Shown: piece by piece, positions 17,700 to 24,187 of the stretch
Numbering within the stretch: position 1 is the first letter of the stretch
How the letters are laid out: every line of letters starts with the position of its first letter
From: Cellulomonas avistercoris
GTDB taxonomy: Bacteria > Actinomycetota > Actinomycetes > Actinomycetales > Cellulomonadaceae
Direction: 5' to 3'
NCBI RefSeq assembly: GCF_014836445.1
Contig: NZ_JACSQV010000020.1
Span: 1-58,758 of the forward strand
DNA: 58,758 bases
The notes under the pieces: model-generated
Told to the model about the DNA's origin: nothing
What the model saw: only the letters and a program-made list of their open reading frames with translations
Database searches by the model: none
Made by a program: the position numbers and the translations under genes

Positions 17700-18131
17700 A
17701 TGAGCGCGATCGCGATCGCACCGGCACTGCGAGGGACCGCGCGGTCGCGCGCCGGGGCCCGGCCCGTGGCCACCGTGCGGACCGGGGCCGGCTCCGCGGC
17801 ACATCGTCCCCGGGTCCGCGCGAGCGCGGCTGCCGACCCCGCGCCGCTGCGCCTGACCCGCCGTGGACGCGCGGTCGTCTGGTGCCTCGGCGTCGCGCTG
17901 GCGGCGGGGGTCGGGGGAGCCGCGGCCTCGGCGCAGGCCGACGGCCCCGTGGCGGCCACCGAGGTGCGCCGGGTCGTCGTCGCCCCGGGTGACACGCTCT
18001 GGGGCATCGCCGCGGACGCCACGTCGCCGGGCCAGGACGTGCGTGACGTCGTCCTGCGCCTCATCTCGCTCAACGAGCTCGCGTCGGGCGGTCTCCAGGC
18101 GGGCCAGACGATCGTCGTCCCGGTCGGATGA
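17700..18131 (+). CDS. SOS-induced LysM cell-division suppressor (ChiZ/DivS-like)
   Basis: 143-residue membrane-anchored protein with a basic, disordered cytoplasmic segment (residues ~1-60), one membrane helix (around VVWCLGVALAAGVGGAAA) and an extracytoplasmic LysM domain (VVVAPGDTLWGIAADATSPG ... AGQTIVVPVG). The ATG at 17700 follows a strong GAGGAGAGGGG. Its position, divergent from lexA and upstream of nrdR, matches Mycobacterium Rv2719c (ChiZ) and Corynebacterium DivS, which halt septation after DNA damage. Two SOS boxes upstream support damage induction. A cell-wall hydrolase catalytic site is not visible; the role is by position, architecture and regulation. Confidence 0.88.
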   Translation: MSAIAIAPALRGTARSRAGARPVATVRTGAGSAAHRPRVRASAAADPAPLRLTRRGRAVVWCLGVALAAGVGGAAASAQADGPVAATEVRRVVVAPGDTLWGIAADATSPGQDVRDVVLRLISLNELASGGLQAGQTIVVPVG

Positions 18132-18212
18132 CGTCGCGCCCGTGCCGCCGTCGCCGGTGACGGTCGGAGGTGGCGACGTGGAGGGCGAAGGGTGGCGGGC
18201 GCACGACGCGTG

Positions 18213-18241
18213 TTGCGGTCGCGGGCGTGACGGCTTAGCGT
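18213..18241 (+). promoter_or_regulatory. nrdR promoter
   Basis: TTGCGG (18213-18218), a 17-base spacer and TAGCGT (18236-18241), the best sigma-70-type match upstream of nrdR. It predicts a leader of about 55 bases. Confidence 0.5.
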
Positions 18242-18303
18242 CGCCTGCGTCCGCACCGGCTCACGGTCGCGGGCGCCACCTGAGTCCCGCCGAGAGGTTC
18301 GCT

Positions 18304-18801
18304 GTGCACTGTCCGTTCTGCCGGCATCCCGACTCCCGCGTGGTCGACTCCCGTACGTCGGACGACGGGTCCTCGATCCGTCGTCGGCGGCAGTGCCCCA
18401 GCTGCCACCGCCGGTTCACCACGATCGAGACCGCCAGCCTGTCGGTGGTCAAGCGTTCCGGCGCCACCGAGCCCTTCAGTCGCGAGAAGATCGCGAACGG
18501 CGTCCGCAAGGCGTGCCAGGGCCGGCCCGTGAGCGAGGACGACCTCGCCCTCCTGGCGCAGAAGGTCGAGGAGAACCTGCGGGCTGCGGGCTCCGCCGAG
18601 ATCGACGCCTACGAGATCGGGCTCGCGATCCTCGGTCCGCTGCGCGAGCTCGACGAGGTCGCCTACCTGCGCTTCGCCAGCGTCTACCAGGCGTTCGACT
18701 CGCTCGAGGACTTCGAGACCGCGATCTCCGGCCTGCGTGCCGAGCACGTCGACGGGCACGACACCGACGGCGCGGTGACGGGTTCCACGGGTCCCTCCTG
18801 A
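18304..18801 (+). CDS. nrdR: Transcriptional repressor NrdR
   Basis: Zinc-ribbon/ATP-cone regulator that represses ribonucleotide reductase genes according to (d)ATP levels, 165 residues. The GTG at 18304 is preceded by GAGAGG. The zinc ligands are Cys3, Cys6, Cys31 and Cys34, followed by HRRFTTIE. The ATP-cone covers residues ~46-136. No ribonucleotide reductase gene lies in the window, so its targets are elsewhere. Neighbourhood with lexA and the LysM suppressor is conserved in actinobacteria. Confidence 0.95.
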   Translation: MHCPFCRHPDSRVVDSRTSDDGSSIRRRRQCPSCHRRFTTIETASLSVVKRSGATEPFSREKIANGVRKACQGRPVSEDDLALLAQKVEENLRAAGSAEIDAYEIGLAILGPLRELDEVAYLRFASVYQAFDSLEDFETAISGLRAEHVDGHDTDGAVTGSTGPS

Positions 18802-18904
18802 GCGTGTGCACGGCGCGCCGAGGACGTATGGGCTGGCGTCCGGGCGCCGTGTCGACCACCCTGGTACCGCCGACGACCATGTCGGCGAGCGGAGGACGAT
18901 GACC

Positions 18905-19093
18905 ATGACGCAGGACCCCCAGCCCTCGGCGGTGAGCGAGGAGGCCAAGGAGAAGTTCCGGGCCGCCCTCGAGCGCAAGAAGACCCAGGGTCACCCGACG
19001 GCGGACGGTGGCCGGAACACCGGGGCCGTCCACGGTGCGGAGACGGCGGGGCCGACGCAGCGTCGGTTCCAGCGCAAGTCCGGCTCGGCCTGA
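18905..19093 (+). CDS. Small DUF5302 protein
   Basis: 62-residue hydrophilic protein. The segment SEEAKEKFRAALERKK followed by HPTADGGRNTGAVHG and QRRFQRKSG is characteristic of DUF5302, a family of small actinobacterial proteins of unknown function. An ATG two codons upstream (18899) is equally in frame. I prefer 18905 because GGAGG then has a nine-base spacing. The high content of Lys/Arg at both ends suggests nucleic-acid or ribosome contact, which is only inference. It is followed by a long perfect hairpin. Confidence 0.75.
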   Translation: MTQDPQPSAVSEEAKEKFRAALERKKTQGHPTADGGRNTGAVHGAETAGPTQRRFQRKSGSA

Positions 19094-19120
19094 CGGCACG
19101 GACCCTCGGGTCCGGACGCA

Positions 19121-19156
19121 CGCGGGGCCGCGCAGCACGTGCTGCGCGGCCCCGCG
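19121..19156. terminator. 36-base perfect palindrome, bidirectional terminator
   Basis: Eighteen bases (CGCGGGGCCGCGCAGCAC) are followed directly by their exact reverse complement, with a further ACGCA/TGCGT pair outside a small bulge. It lies between the convergent DUF5302 and serA genes. In RNA the centre would open to form a small loop. Confidence 0.8.
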
Positions 19157-19174
19157 TTCGTGCGTGCGGCGGTG

Positions 19175-20374
19175 TCAGTCGAGGAGCCGCAGGCGCAGGG
19201 ACTCCGGGCGCCCGGCCAGGACGTCGACGACGTCGGTGGGCACCGGCGACGACACGTCGGTGACGACGTAGCCGAGCTCGCCGCGCGTCGCGAGGAGCTG
19301 GCCCTCGATGTTCACGCCGTGCTCGGCGAGGGTGGCGTTGATCGTCGCGAGCACACCGGGGACGTTGCGGTGGAGGTAGGCGACGCGGTGGGCGTCGGGA
19401 CGCTGGTCCAGCGCCAGGTTGGGCAGGTTGACCGACAGGTTCGTCGAGCCCGTCATCAGGTAGTCGCGGACCTTGTTGGCGACGAACTGCCCGATCGCCT
19501 CCTGTGCCTCCTCGGTGGAGCCGCCCGTGTGGGGGGTGAGGATGACGTTCGGCAGGCCGCGCAGCTCGGACTCGAACGGGTCGCCCTTGCGCTTGGGCTC
19601 GACCGGGAAGACGTCGACCGCGGCGCCCGCGACGTGCCCGGACAGCACGGCGTCGCGCAGTGCGGCGTAGTCGACGACGAAGCCGCGCGACAGGTTGAGG
19701 AAGATCGCGCCCGGCCGCATGCGGGCGATCTGCTTGGCGCCGAACATGCCGGCGTTGCCCGCCCGGCCGTCCACGTGGAGCGTGACGATGTCGGCGGTCT
19801 CGAGCAGCTCGTCCAGTGTGTTCATCCGCCGCGCGTTGCCGAGCGCGAGCTTCTCGGACGTGTCGTAGAAGACGACCGACATGCCGAGGTTCTCGGCCAG
19901 GACCGACAGCTGGGTGCCGATGTTGCCGTAGCCGATGATGCCGAGCGTGCGCCCGCGCACCTCGTGCGCACCGGTCGCGGACTTGTTCCAGACGCCCGCG
20001 TGCATCTCCTTGTCGAACACCGTCAGGCGCCGGGTCAGGGAGATGATGTCGGCGATCGCGATCTCCACCACCGAGCGCGTGTTCGAGAACGGCGCGTTGA
20101 AGACGGCGATCCCGCTGCCCGCGGCGGCGTGGAGGTCGATCTGGTTGGTGCCGATGCAGAACGCACCCACGACCTCGAGGTCGGGCGCGGCGGCGAGGAC
20201 GTCGGCCGTGACGTTGGTCTTGGACCGGATCCCCAGCACCTGGACACCGGCGAGGGCCTCGACGAGCTCGGCCTCGTCGAGCGCGCCGGTGCGCGTCACG
20301 ACGTCGAAGCCGGCCGTCTCGAGGATGGTCCGGGCGTGCGGGTGCAGGTTCTCGAGCAGCAGGGCGGTGGGCAC
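19175..20374 (-). CDS. serA: D-3-phosphoglycerate dehydrogenase
   Basis: First enzyme of serine synthesis, oxidising 3-phosphoglycerate with NAD, 399 residues. The substrate/NAD domains contain FCIGTNQIDL, the Rossmann motif GIIGYGNIGTQLSVLAE, and the catalytic Arg/Glu/His (His in HTGGST). A C-terminal ACT domain (HRNVPGVLATINATLAEHGVNIEGQ) binds serine for feedback control. This is the E. coli-like short type without the intervening ASB domain of mycobacterial SerA. The ATG is preceded by GGGACGGGAG. Confidence 0.95.
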   Translation of the reverse strand: MPTALLLENLHPHARTILETAGFDVVTRTGALDEAELVEALAGVQVLGIRSKTNVTADVLAAAPDLEVVGAFCIGTNQIDLHAAAGSGIAVFNAPFSNTRSVVEIAIADIISLTRRLTVFDKEMHAGVWNKSATGAHEVRGRTLGIIGYGNIGTQLSVLAENLGMSVVFYDTSEKLALGNARRMNTLDELLETADIVTLHVDGRAGNAGMFGAKQIARMRPGAIFLNLSRGFVVDYAALRDAVLSGHVAGAAVDVFPVEPKRKGDPFESELRGLPNVILTPHTGGSTEEAQEAIGQFVANKVRDYLMTGSTNLSVNLPNLALDQRPDAHRVAYLHRNVPGVLATINATLAEHGVNIEGQLLATRGELGYVVTDVSSPVPTDVVDVLAGRPESLRLRLLD

Positions 20375-20433
20375 GCCCCATGGTGCTCCCGTCCCGTGCT
20401 GCGGACCAAAGTCGTCCCGAGGTACGGACGAGA

Positions 20434-20466
20434 CCGCCCGGGACCGCGCAGGGCGGTCCCGGGCGG
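20434..20466 (-). terminator. Terminator after the CotH-like gene
   Basis: Fourteen-base perfect stem (CCGCCCGGGACCGC and its complement) around a five-base loop, starting 10 bases after the CotH-like stop codon on the minus strand. It insulates serA from the upstream unit. Confidence 0.75.
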
Positions 20467-20476
20467 GCGTCGGGCG

Positions 20477-22561
20477 TCAGCCGGCCGCGCAGCTCAGCGT
20501 GGGGCTGCCCGCGCTGCCCGAGCCGATGAACCCGAACGAGGTCCCGGCTCCTGCGGCCAGCGCGCCGTTCCACGACACGTTGCGCGCCGTGAGGCTCGAC
20601 CCGCTGCCGCTGAACGTCGCGTTCCAGGACTGGTTGACGCTCGTGCCGGCCGGCAGCGCGAGGGTGACGGCCCAGCCGGTGAGCGGAGCGGAGCCCGCCG
20701 TGACGGTGATCTCGCCCTGGTACCCACCCGGCCACGTCGAGACCGCGCGGAACGTGGCCGTGCACGCCCCGCCGGGCTGCGTCGCGGACGGGCCGGGCGT
20801 CGCGCTGGCCGTGGGCGTCGGCGTCACGCTGGGCGTGGGCGTGGGCGTGGGCGTGGGCGTGGGCGTGGGCGTGGCGCTCGGTGTGACCGTCGGCGTCGCC
20901 GTGGGGAGCGGTGTCGTCGGTCCGCCCCAGCCGGACGTCGTGTCGAGCCACGCCGCGCGCCGCAGCAGCCAGTCCTGCATGAACGACACCTGGCCGGTCC
21001 ACGTCCCGGCGGTCGGCGTGACGAACGGGCCGACCATCTGCGTCGACAGGTTCGGGTAGCGCTGGAAGTTGCGCGCGGCGGCCCCTGCCAGCGGCGCCGT
21101 GAGCGTCGAGACGCGCGAGCGCAGTGCCGTGTCGGCCAGCGGGCCGCGGCGCAGCTCCTGCCAGCGCACCTTGACGCGGTTGACGAACGTCGGGTCGTTC
21201 ATGAGGACCGTGAACCAGTCGGTCGGGGGGTTCTGGCGCGGCTGCTGGTACTGCCAGCCGGACACCTGGTCGTTCTGGAAGTACCCGCCCACCCCGAGCG
21301 TGAGGTCGAAGTCCCACAGCGGCCCGGCCGTGAGCAGGCCACCCCGGTCCTTGTAGAAGTACTGGCTGCGGTAGTAGGCGTCCATGTCCCGGCTGAGCTC
21401 GTTGACGATGACGAGGTCGACGAACGAGCCGACGTCGATGAGGGAGGGGTATCCCGTGGCGGGGTCGGCACGGTTCGGCGAGTGGATGGCGTCGTTCACC
21501 TGCCCGACGTACCGGGAGATGTAGTCGAGCTGGGCGGGCACGAGGTCGTCGGGGTCGTGCACCTCGAGGTCGGCCCAGCACGCCGACGTGCCCGCGCACG
21601 GCACGAGCGGCTGCTCGGACGCGAGCCACTCGAACTTGATGATGTAGCCGCCCTCGACCTTCGGGGACGTGGTGTCCTCGGGCTTGAGCTTCTTGAGGTC
21701 GAGCCGGTCCTTCTGGTTCTTGATCGTCTCCTCGAGCATGTAGACGCCGCGGTAGTCGTTCGCGGCGACGGGCTGCGCGTCGTCGTTCACGTAGACCTCG
21801 ACGAGGCGGTAGCGCGGCGTGTGCAGCCCCATCTCGCGCCCGATGTCGTACATGAGCGCCTCGCGGACGAGCGACTTGTCGGCGAACGGCCCGCGCAGGA
21901 CCCAGTCCGACTCGGCCGGCATGCCGAAGAAGGGCAGGTCGTTGTCGTCACCCGCGTTGTCCCACAGCTCGAGCCGGTACGGCTTCTTGTCGAACATGCG
22001 CGACGACTGCCCGCGCAGCCGGTACCCGGCCCGGGTCACGAGCGCGGGGTCGGCCGTGAGCGTCGTCGAGCCGCCCTGCGGCTGCAGCTCGATGACCGCG
22101 GAGGCGTGGTAGTCGTCGGCCACCGCACCCTTGCCGAAGGAGTCGAGCACGAGCACGGGCAGGTCGTGGCTGGTCGTGACGGTCGTCGCGACGTACTGCG
22201 CGGAGCCCGGCTCCCCGCTCGCGGTGCCCCCGACGAAGGCCTGTGCGCGCACCTCGGTGCTGCGCGTCAGGCTCAGCGGCCCGGAGGCGACGGGTGAGGA
22301 CGACGTGGGCGCGGACCCGTCCGTCGTGTACCGCACCTGCGCTCCCGCGACCGGGGTGCCGAGCGTGACCTGCAGCGTCCCGGTGAACGCCTTGCTCGGC
22401 ACCGAGAACGTGACGTCGCCCGTCAGTCCGGCGTCCGTGGCGGCGACGACCGCCGCTGCGGGCGCGGGCGCGCCGGTGGCGACCGTGGGGCTGAGCAGGG
22501 GGACGCCCAGCGCACAGGCCAGCACCCCCGCCGCGAGCGTGCGGGTGGTCCGTCGTGACAT
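20477..22561 (-). CDS. Secreted CotH kinase-like protein with cellulose-binding CBM2
   Basis: 694-residue secreted protein. Residues 1-30 are a Sec signal peptide (MSRRTTRTLAAGVLACALG, cleavage near AxG/A). Residues ~45-125 form a chitobiase/FN3-like beta domain (VRYTTDGSAPT). Residues ~135-545 are a CotH domain with RLRGQSSRMFDKKPYRLELWD, the NELSRDMDAYYRSQ segment holding a candidate catalytic/metal Asp (D392/D394), and WDFDLTLG (D417/D419), the DFG-like metal site. Residues ~546-598 are a Pro-Thr linker. Residues 599-694 are a family 2 carbohydrate-binding module with Cys600/Cys691 at its ends and exposed-type Trp (W610, W630, W646, W664). CotH of Bacillus phosphorylates spore-coat proteins; here an extracellular target attached to or near cellulose is inferred. 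It is last in a unit with VTC and DUF4956 genes. Confidence 0.88.
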   Translation of the reverse strand: MSRRTTRTLAAGVLACALGVPLLSPTVATGAPAPAAAVVAATDAGLTGDVTFSVPSKAFTGTLQVTLGTPVAGAQVRYTTDGSAPTSSSPVASGPLSLTRSTEVRAQAFVGGTASGEPGSAQYVATTVTTSHDLPVLVLDSFGKGAVADDYHASAVIELQPQGGSTTLTADPALVTRAGYRLRGQSSRMFDKKPYRLELWDNAGDDNDLPFFGMPAESDWVLRGPFADKSLVREALMYDIGREMGLHTPRYRLVEVYVNDDAQPVAANDYRGVYMLEETIKNQKDRLDLKKLKPEDTTSPKVEGGYIIKFEWLASEQPLVPCAGTSACWADLEVHDPDDLVPAQLDYISRYVGQVNDAIHSPNRADPATGYPSLIDVGSFVDLVIVNELSRDMDAYYRSQYFYKDRGGLLTAGPLWDFDLTLGVGGYFQNDQVSGWQYQQPRQNPPTDWFTVLMNDPTFVNRVKVRWQELRRGPLADTALRSRVSTLTAPLAGAAARNFQRYPNLSTQMVGPFVTPTAGTWTGQVSFMQDWLLRRAAWLDTTSGWGGPTTPLPTATPTVTPSATPTPTPTPTPTPTPSVTPTPTASATPGPSATQPGGACTATFRAVSTWPGGYQGEITVTAGSAPLTGWAVTLALPAGTSVNQSWNATFSGSGSSLTARNVSWNGALAAGAGTSFGFIGSGSAGSPTLSCAAG
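20831..20872. repeat. Seven tandem copies of GGGCGT in the CotH linker
   Basis: Perfect 6-base microsatellite encoding alternating Thr-Pro on the minus strand. Copy changes would keep the frame and alter only linker length. Confidence 0.9.
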
Positions 22562-22588
22562 CGTCGTCTCCTCGGTGGTGGGTGCGGG

Positions 22589-23395
22589 TCAGCTGTGCGC
22601 GTAGGCCTCGACGGCGCTCGCGCTGTGCGGCAGCAGGTGGCGGCGCAGCGTGCGGTGCCAGCGGTTCGCCGGCAGCTCGGGCTGCAGGGCTGCGAGGCCG
22701 GTCGCGTACTTCGAGATGCTCAGCGGGCGGTGGCCGTGCGCCCACAGCAGCCGGTCGGCGGCCGACGCGGTCGAGCCGGTCTTGGTCTCGACGACCGCGA
22801 GGCCCCGCAGGTGCAGCGGCCGGCGACCGTCGTGCCACAGCAGGTCCACGTCGACCGTGAGGCGGCTGTCGGAGTCCGGCAGCAGGATGGTGGCCCGCCG
22901 GTAGCGCGTCAGCAGCGTCGGTGACCAGTCCATCGACTCGGCCCCCGTGATGCCGTGGGCCGCGAGCGTCGCGGTCACGAACGGCAGCGCCGGGTCGACG
23001 GTGCTGCGCTCGTCGAGCAGGTGGGGCACCCGGTCCTTGACCGTCGTCCCGCGGGCGCCGCGGGTCTTGACCTCGATCCAGCACAGCGCGGAGTCCACGT
23101 AGGTGCGCGTGCGCACCTTGAACCGTCGCCGGCGCCGGTGGGCGGCGAGGTGGTAGGCGAGCAGGTCCGGGGTGTCGAAGTACACCGACTCGTACTCGAA
23201 GAGGCGCCGGGACCCGATCTCGAGCACCTGGGCGTCGCGGGGGAGCACCCGCACCAGGGCGCCGACGTCGTCGACGGGCACCAGGTACTTGCGGTCGACG
23301 CGCGTGAGCAGCCCCGCACGCTCGACGAGCTCGTCGAGGCCCACCGGCACCAGACGCGCGACGGGGTCCTCGAGCAGGTCGGCGTCGGCCGTCAC
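22589..23395 (-). CDS. VTC-domain (polyphosphate polymerase-type) protein
   Basis: 268-residue cytoplasmic protein with the triphosphate-tunnel fold of yeast Vtc4, which makes polyphosphate from ATP. The tunnel residues are in place: RVDRKYLVP, ESVYFDTPDL, RRRFKVRTRTY, WIEVKTRG and VVETKTGS, supplying the expected Arg/Lys ring and metal-binding Glu. Compared with Vtc4 it lacks the SPX domain and the membrane domain; the latter may be supplied by the DUF4956 gene, which overlaps its GTG start by four bases. It is followed after 27 bases by the CotH-like gene. Polyphosphate synthesis is a family inference; related proteins could act on other triphosphates. Confidence 0.85.
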   Translation of the reverse strand: MTADADLLEDPVARLVPVGLDELVERAGLLTRVDRKYLVPVDDVGALVRVLPRDAQVLEIGSRRLFEYESVYFDTPDLLAYHLAAHRRRRRFKVRTRTYVDSALCWIEVKTRGARGTTVKDRVPHLLDERSTVDPALPFVTATLAAHGITGAESMDWSPTLLTRYRRATILLPDSDSRLTVDVDLLWHDGRRPLHLRGLAVVETKTGSTASAADRLLWAHGHRPLSISKYATGLAALQPELPANRWHRTLRRHLLPHSASAVEAYAHS

Positions 23396-24003
23396 GAGGC
23401 GGCCCCGGTCGACGTGCGCGCCGCGTCGCGGGGGGCCTGCGCGTGCCCGCGTCGCCGCGCGGGCGGGACCGTCTCGTACCGGACGTCGACCCAGGTGGTG
23501 TCGTTCACGAGGTCGATCCGCTGCACGGCCACCTGGTGCACGCGCGCCCCCAGCATGCCCTCGAGGCGGGCCACGAGGGCGACCCGGTCGAGCACCGCGC
23601 CGTCCAGGACGAGCTCCTGGCGCTGGTGCCGCCGCATCACGCGCGGGTGGTCGGCCAGGAGCACCGCGACGAGCAGGAGCGCCATGAAGGCGATCGAGTG
23701 CCACAGGGCACTGCCCGGAAGCGCTCCCAGGATCCCGAGGGCGAGCGCGGCGAAGTAGTAGGCCACCTCGCGCTGGTCGATCTCGGTCGAGCGGAGCCGG
23801 ATGATCGACAGCACGCCGAACAGGCCGAGGCCGAGCCCGGCGCCGATCGTCGCGGATCCCAGCGTCGAGGCGACGGCGAGCACGCCGACGTTGACGCCGA
23901 GGAACGCGACGACGAGGTCGCGTCGCCGGTGGCGGCGGAAGTACGTCCATGTCAGCAGGCCGATGCCCGCGAGGTCGGCGCCGATGAGCACGAGCTGGTC
24001 CAT
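23392..24003 (-). CDS. DUF4956 membrane protein
   Basis: 203 residues with three or four membrane segments (residues ~5-20, 30-50, 55-75, 90-130) and a cytoplasmic C-terminal domain with ferredoxin-like character (HQVAVQRIDLVNDTTWVDVRYE). The family signature is GLGLGLFGVLSIIRLRSTEI. The ATG at 24003 follows AGGGGGAG; the open frame extends further but without family similarity. It is the first gene of the unit DUF4956-VTC-CotH. The partner VTC domain lacks its own membrane part, so a complex of the two is likely (inference). No biochemical role is established for DUF4956. Confidence 0.83.
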   Translation of the reverse strand: MDQLVLIGADLAGIGLLTWTYFRRHRRRDLVVAFLGVNVGVLAVASTLGSATIGAGLGLGLFGVLSIIRLRSTEIDQREVAYYFAALALGILGALPGSALWHSIAFMALLLVAVLLADHPRVMRRHQRQELVLDGAVLDRVALVARLEGMLGARVHQVAVQRIDLVNDTTWVDVRYETVPPARRRGHAQAPRDAARTSTGAAS

Positions 24004-24118
24004 GCGTGGTGCTCCCCCTGGTGGTTCTCCTGCGCTGTGGGTGGCGCCCGGGTGGACAGCGGGTGAACATCCGGGGCAGGGCAGGACCATGGGTCGGCGC
24101 GCGAGCGCCGTCAACCGT

Positions 24119-24132
24119 GCTAAACGTTTGCC
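24119..24132. promoter_or_regulatory. LacI-type operator candidate before the DUF4956-VTC-CotH unit
   Basis: GCTAAACGTTTGCC contains the palindrome AAACGTTT with the central CpG typical of LacI-family operators. It is an unusually AT-rich island here. On the minus strand a TTGACG -35-like hexamer lies just downstream of it. The regulator is not in the window. Confidence 0.45.
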
Positions 24133-24187
24133 GTGACGATGTGACGTTCGATCATGACTGGGGCCTCGCGGCCTCGTCGCGACCCGG

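Noticed and set aside
18132..18303. Possible cobalamin riboswitch upstream of nrdR
   Set aside because: Ribonucleotide reductase operons in Streptomyces carry one, but the conserved B12 box (GCCACTG) and associated helices are not present; a normal promoter and ribosome-binding site explain the region.
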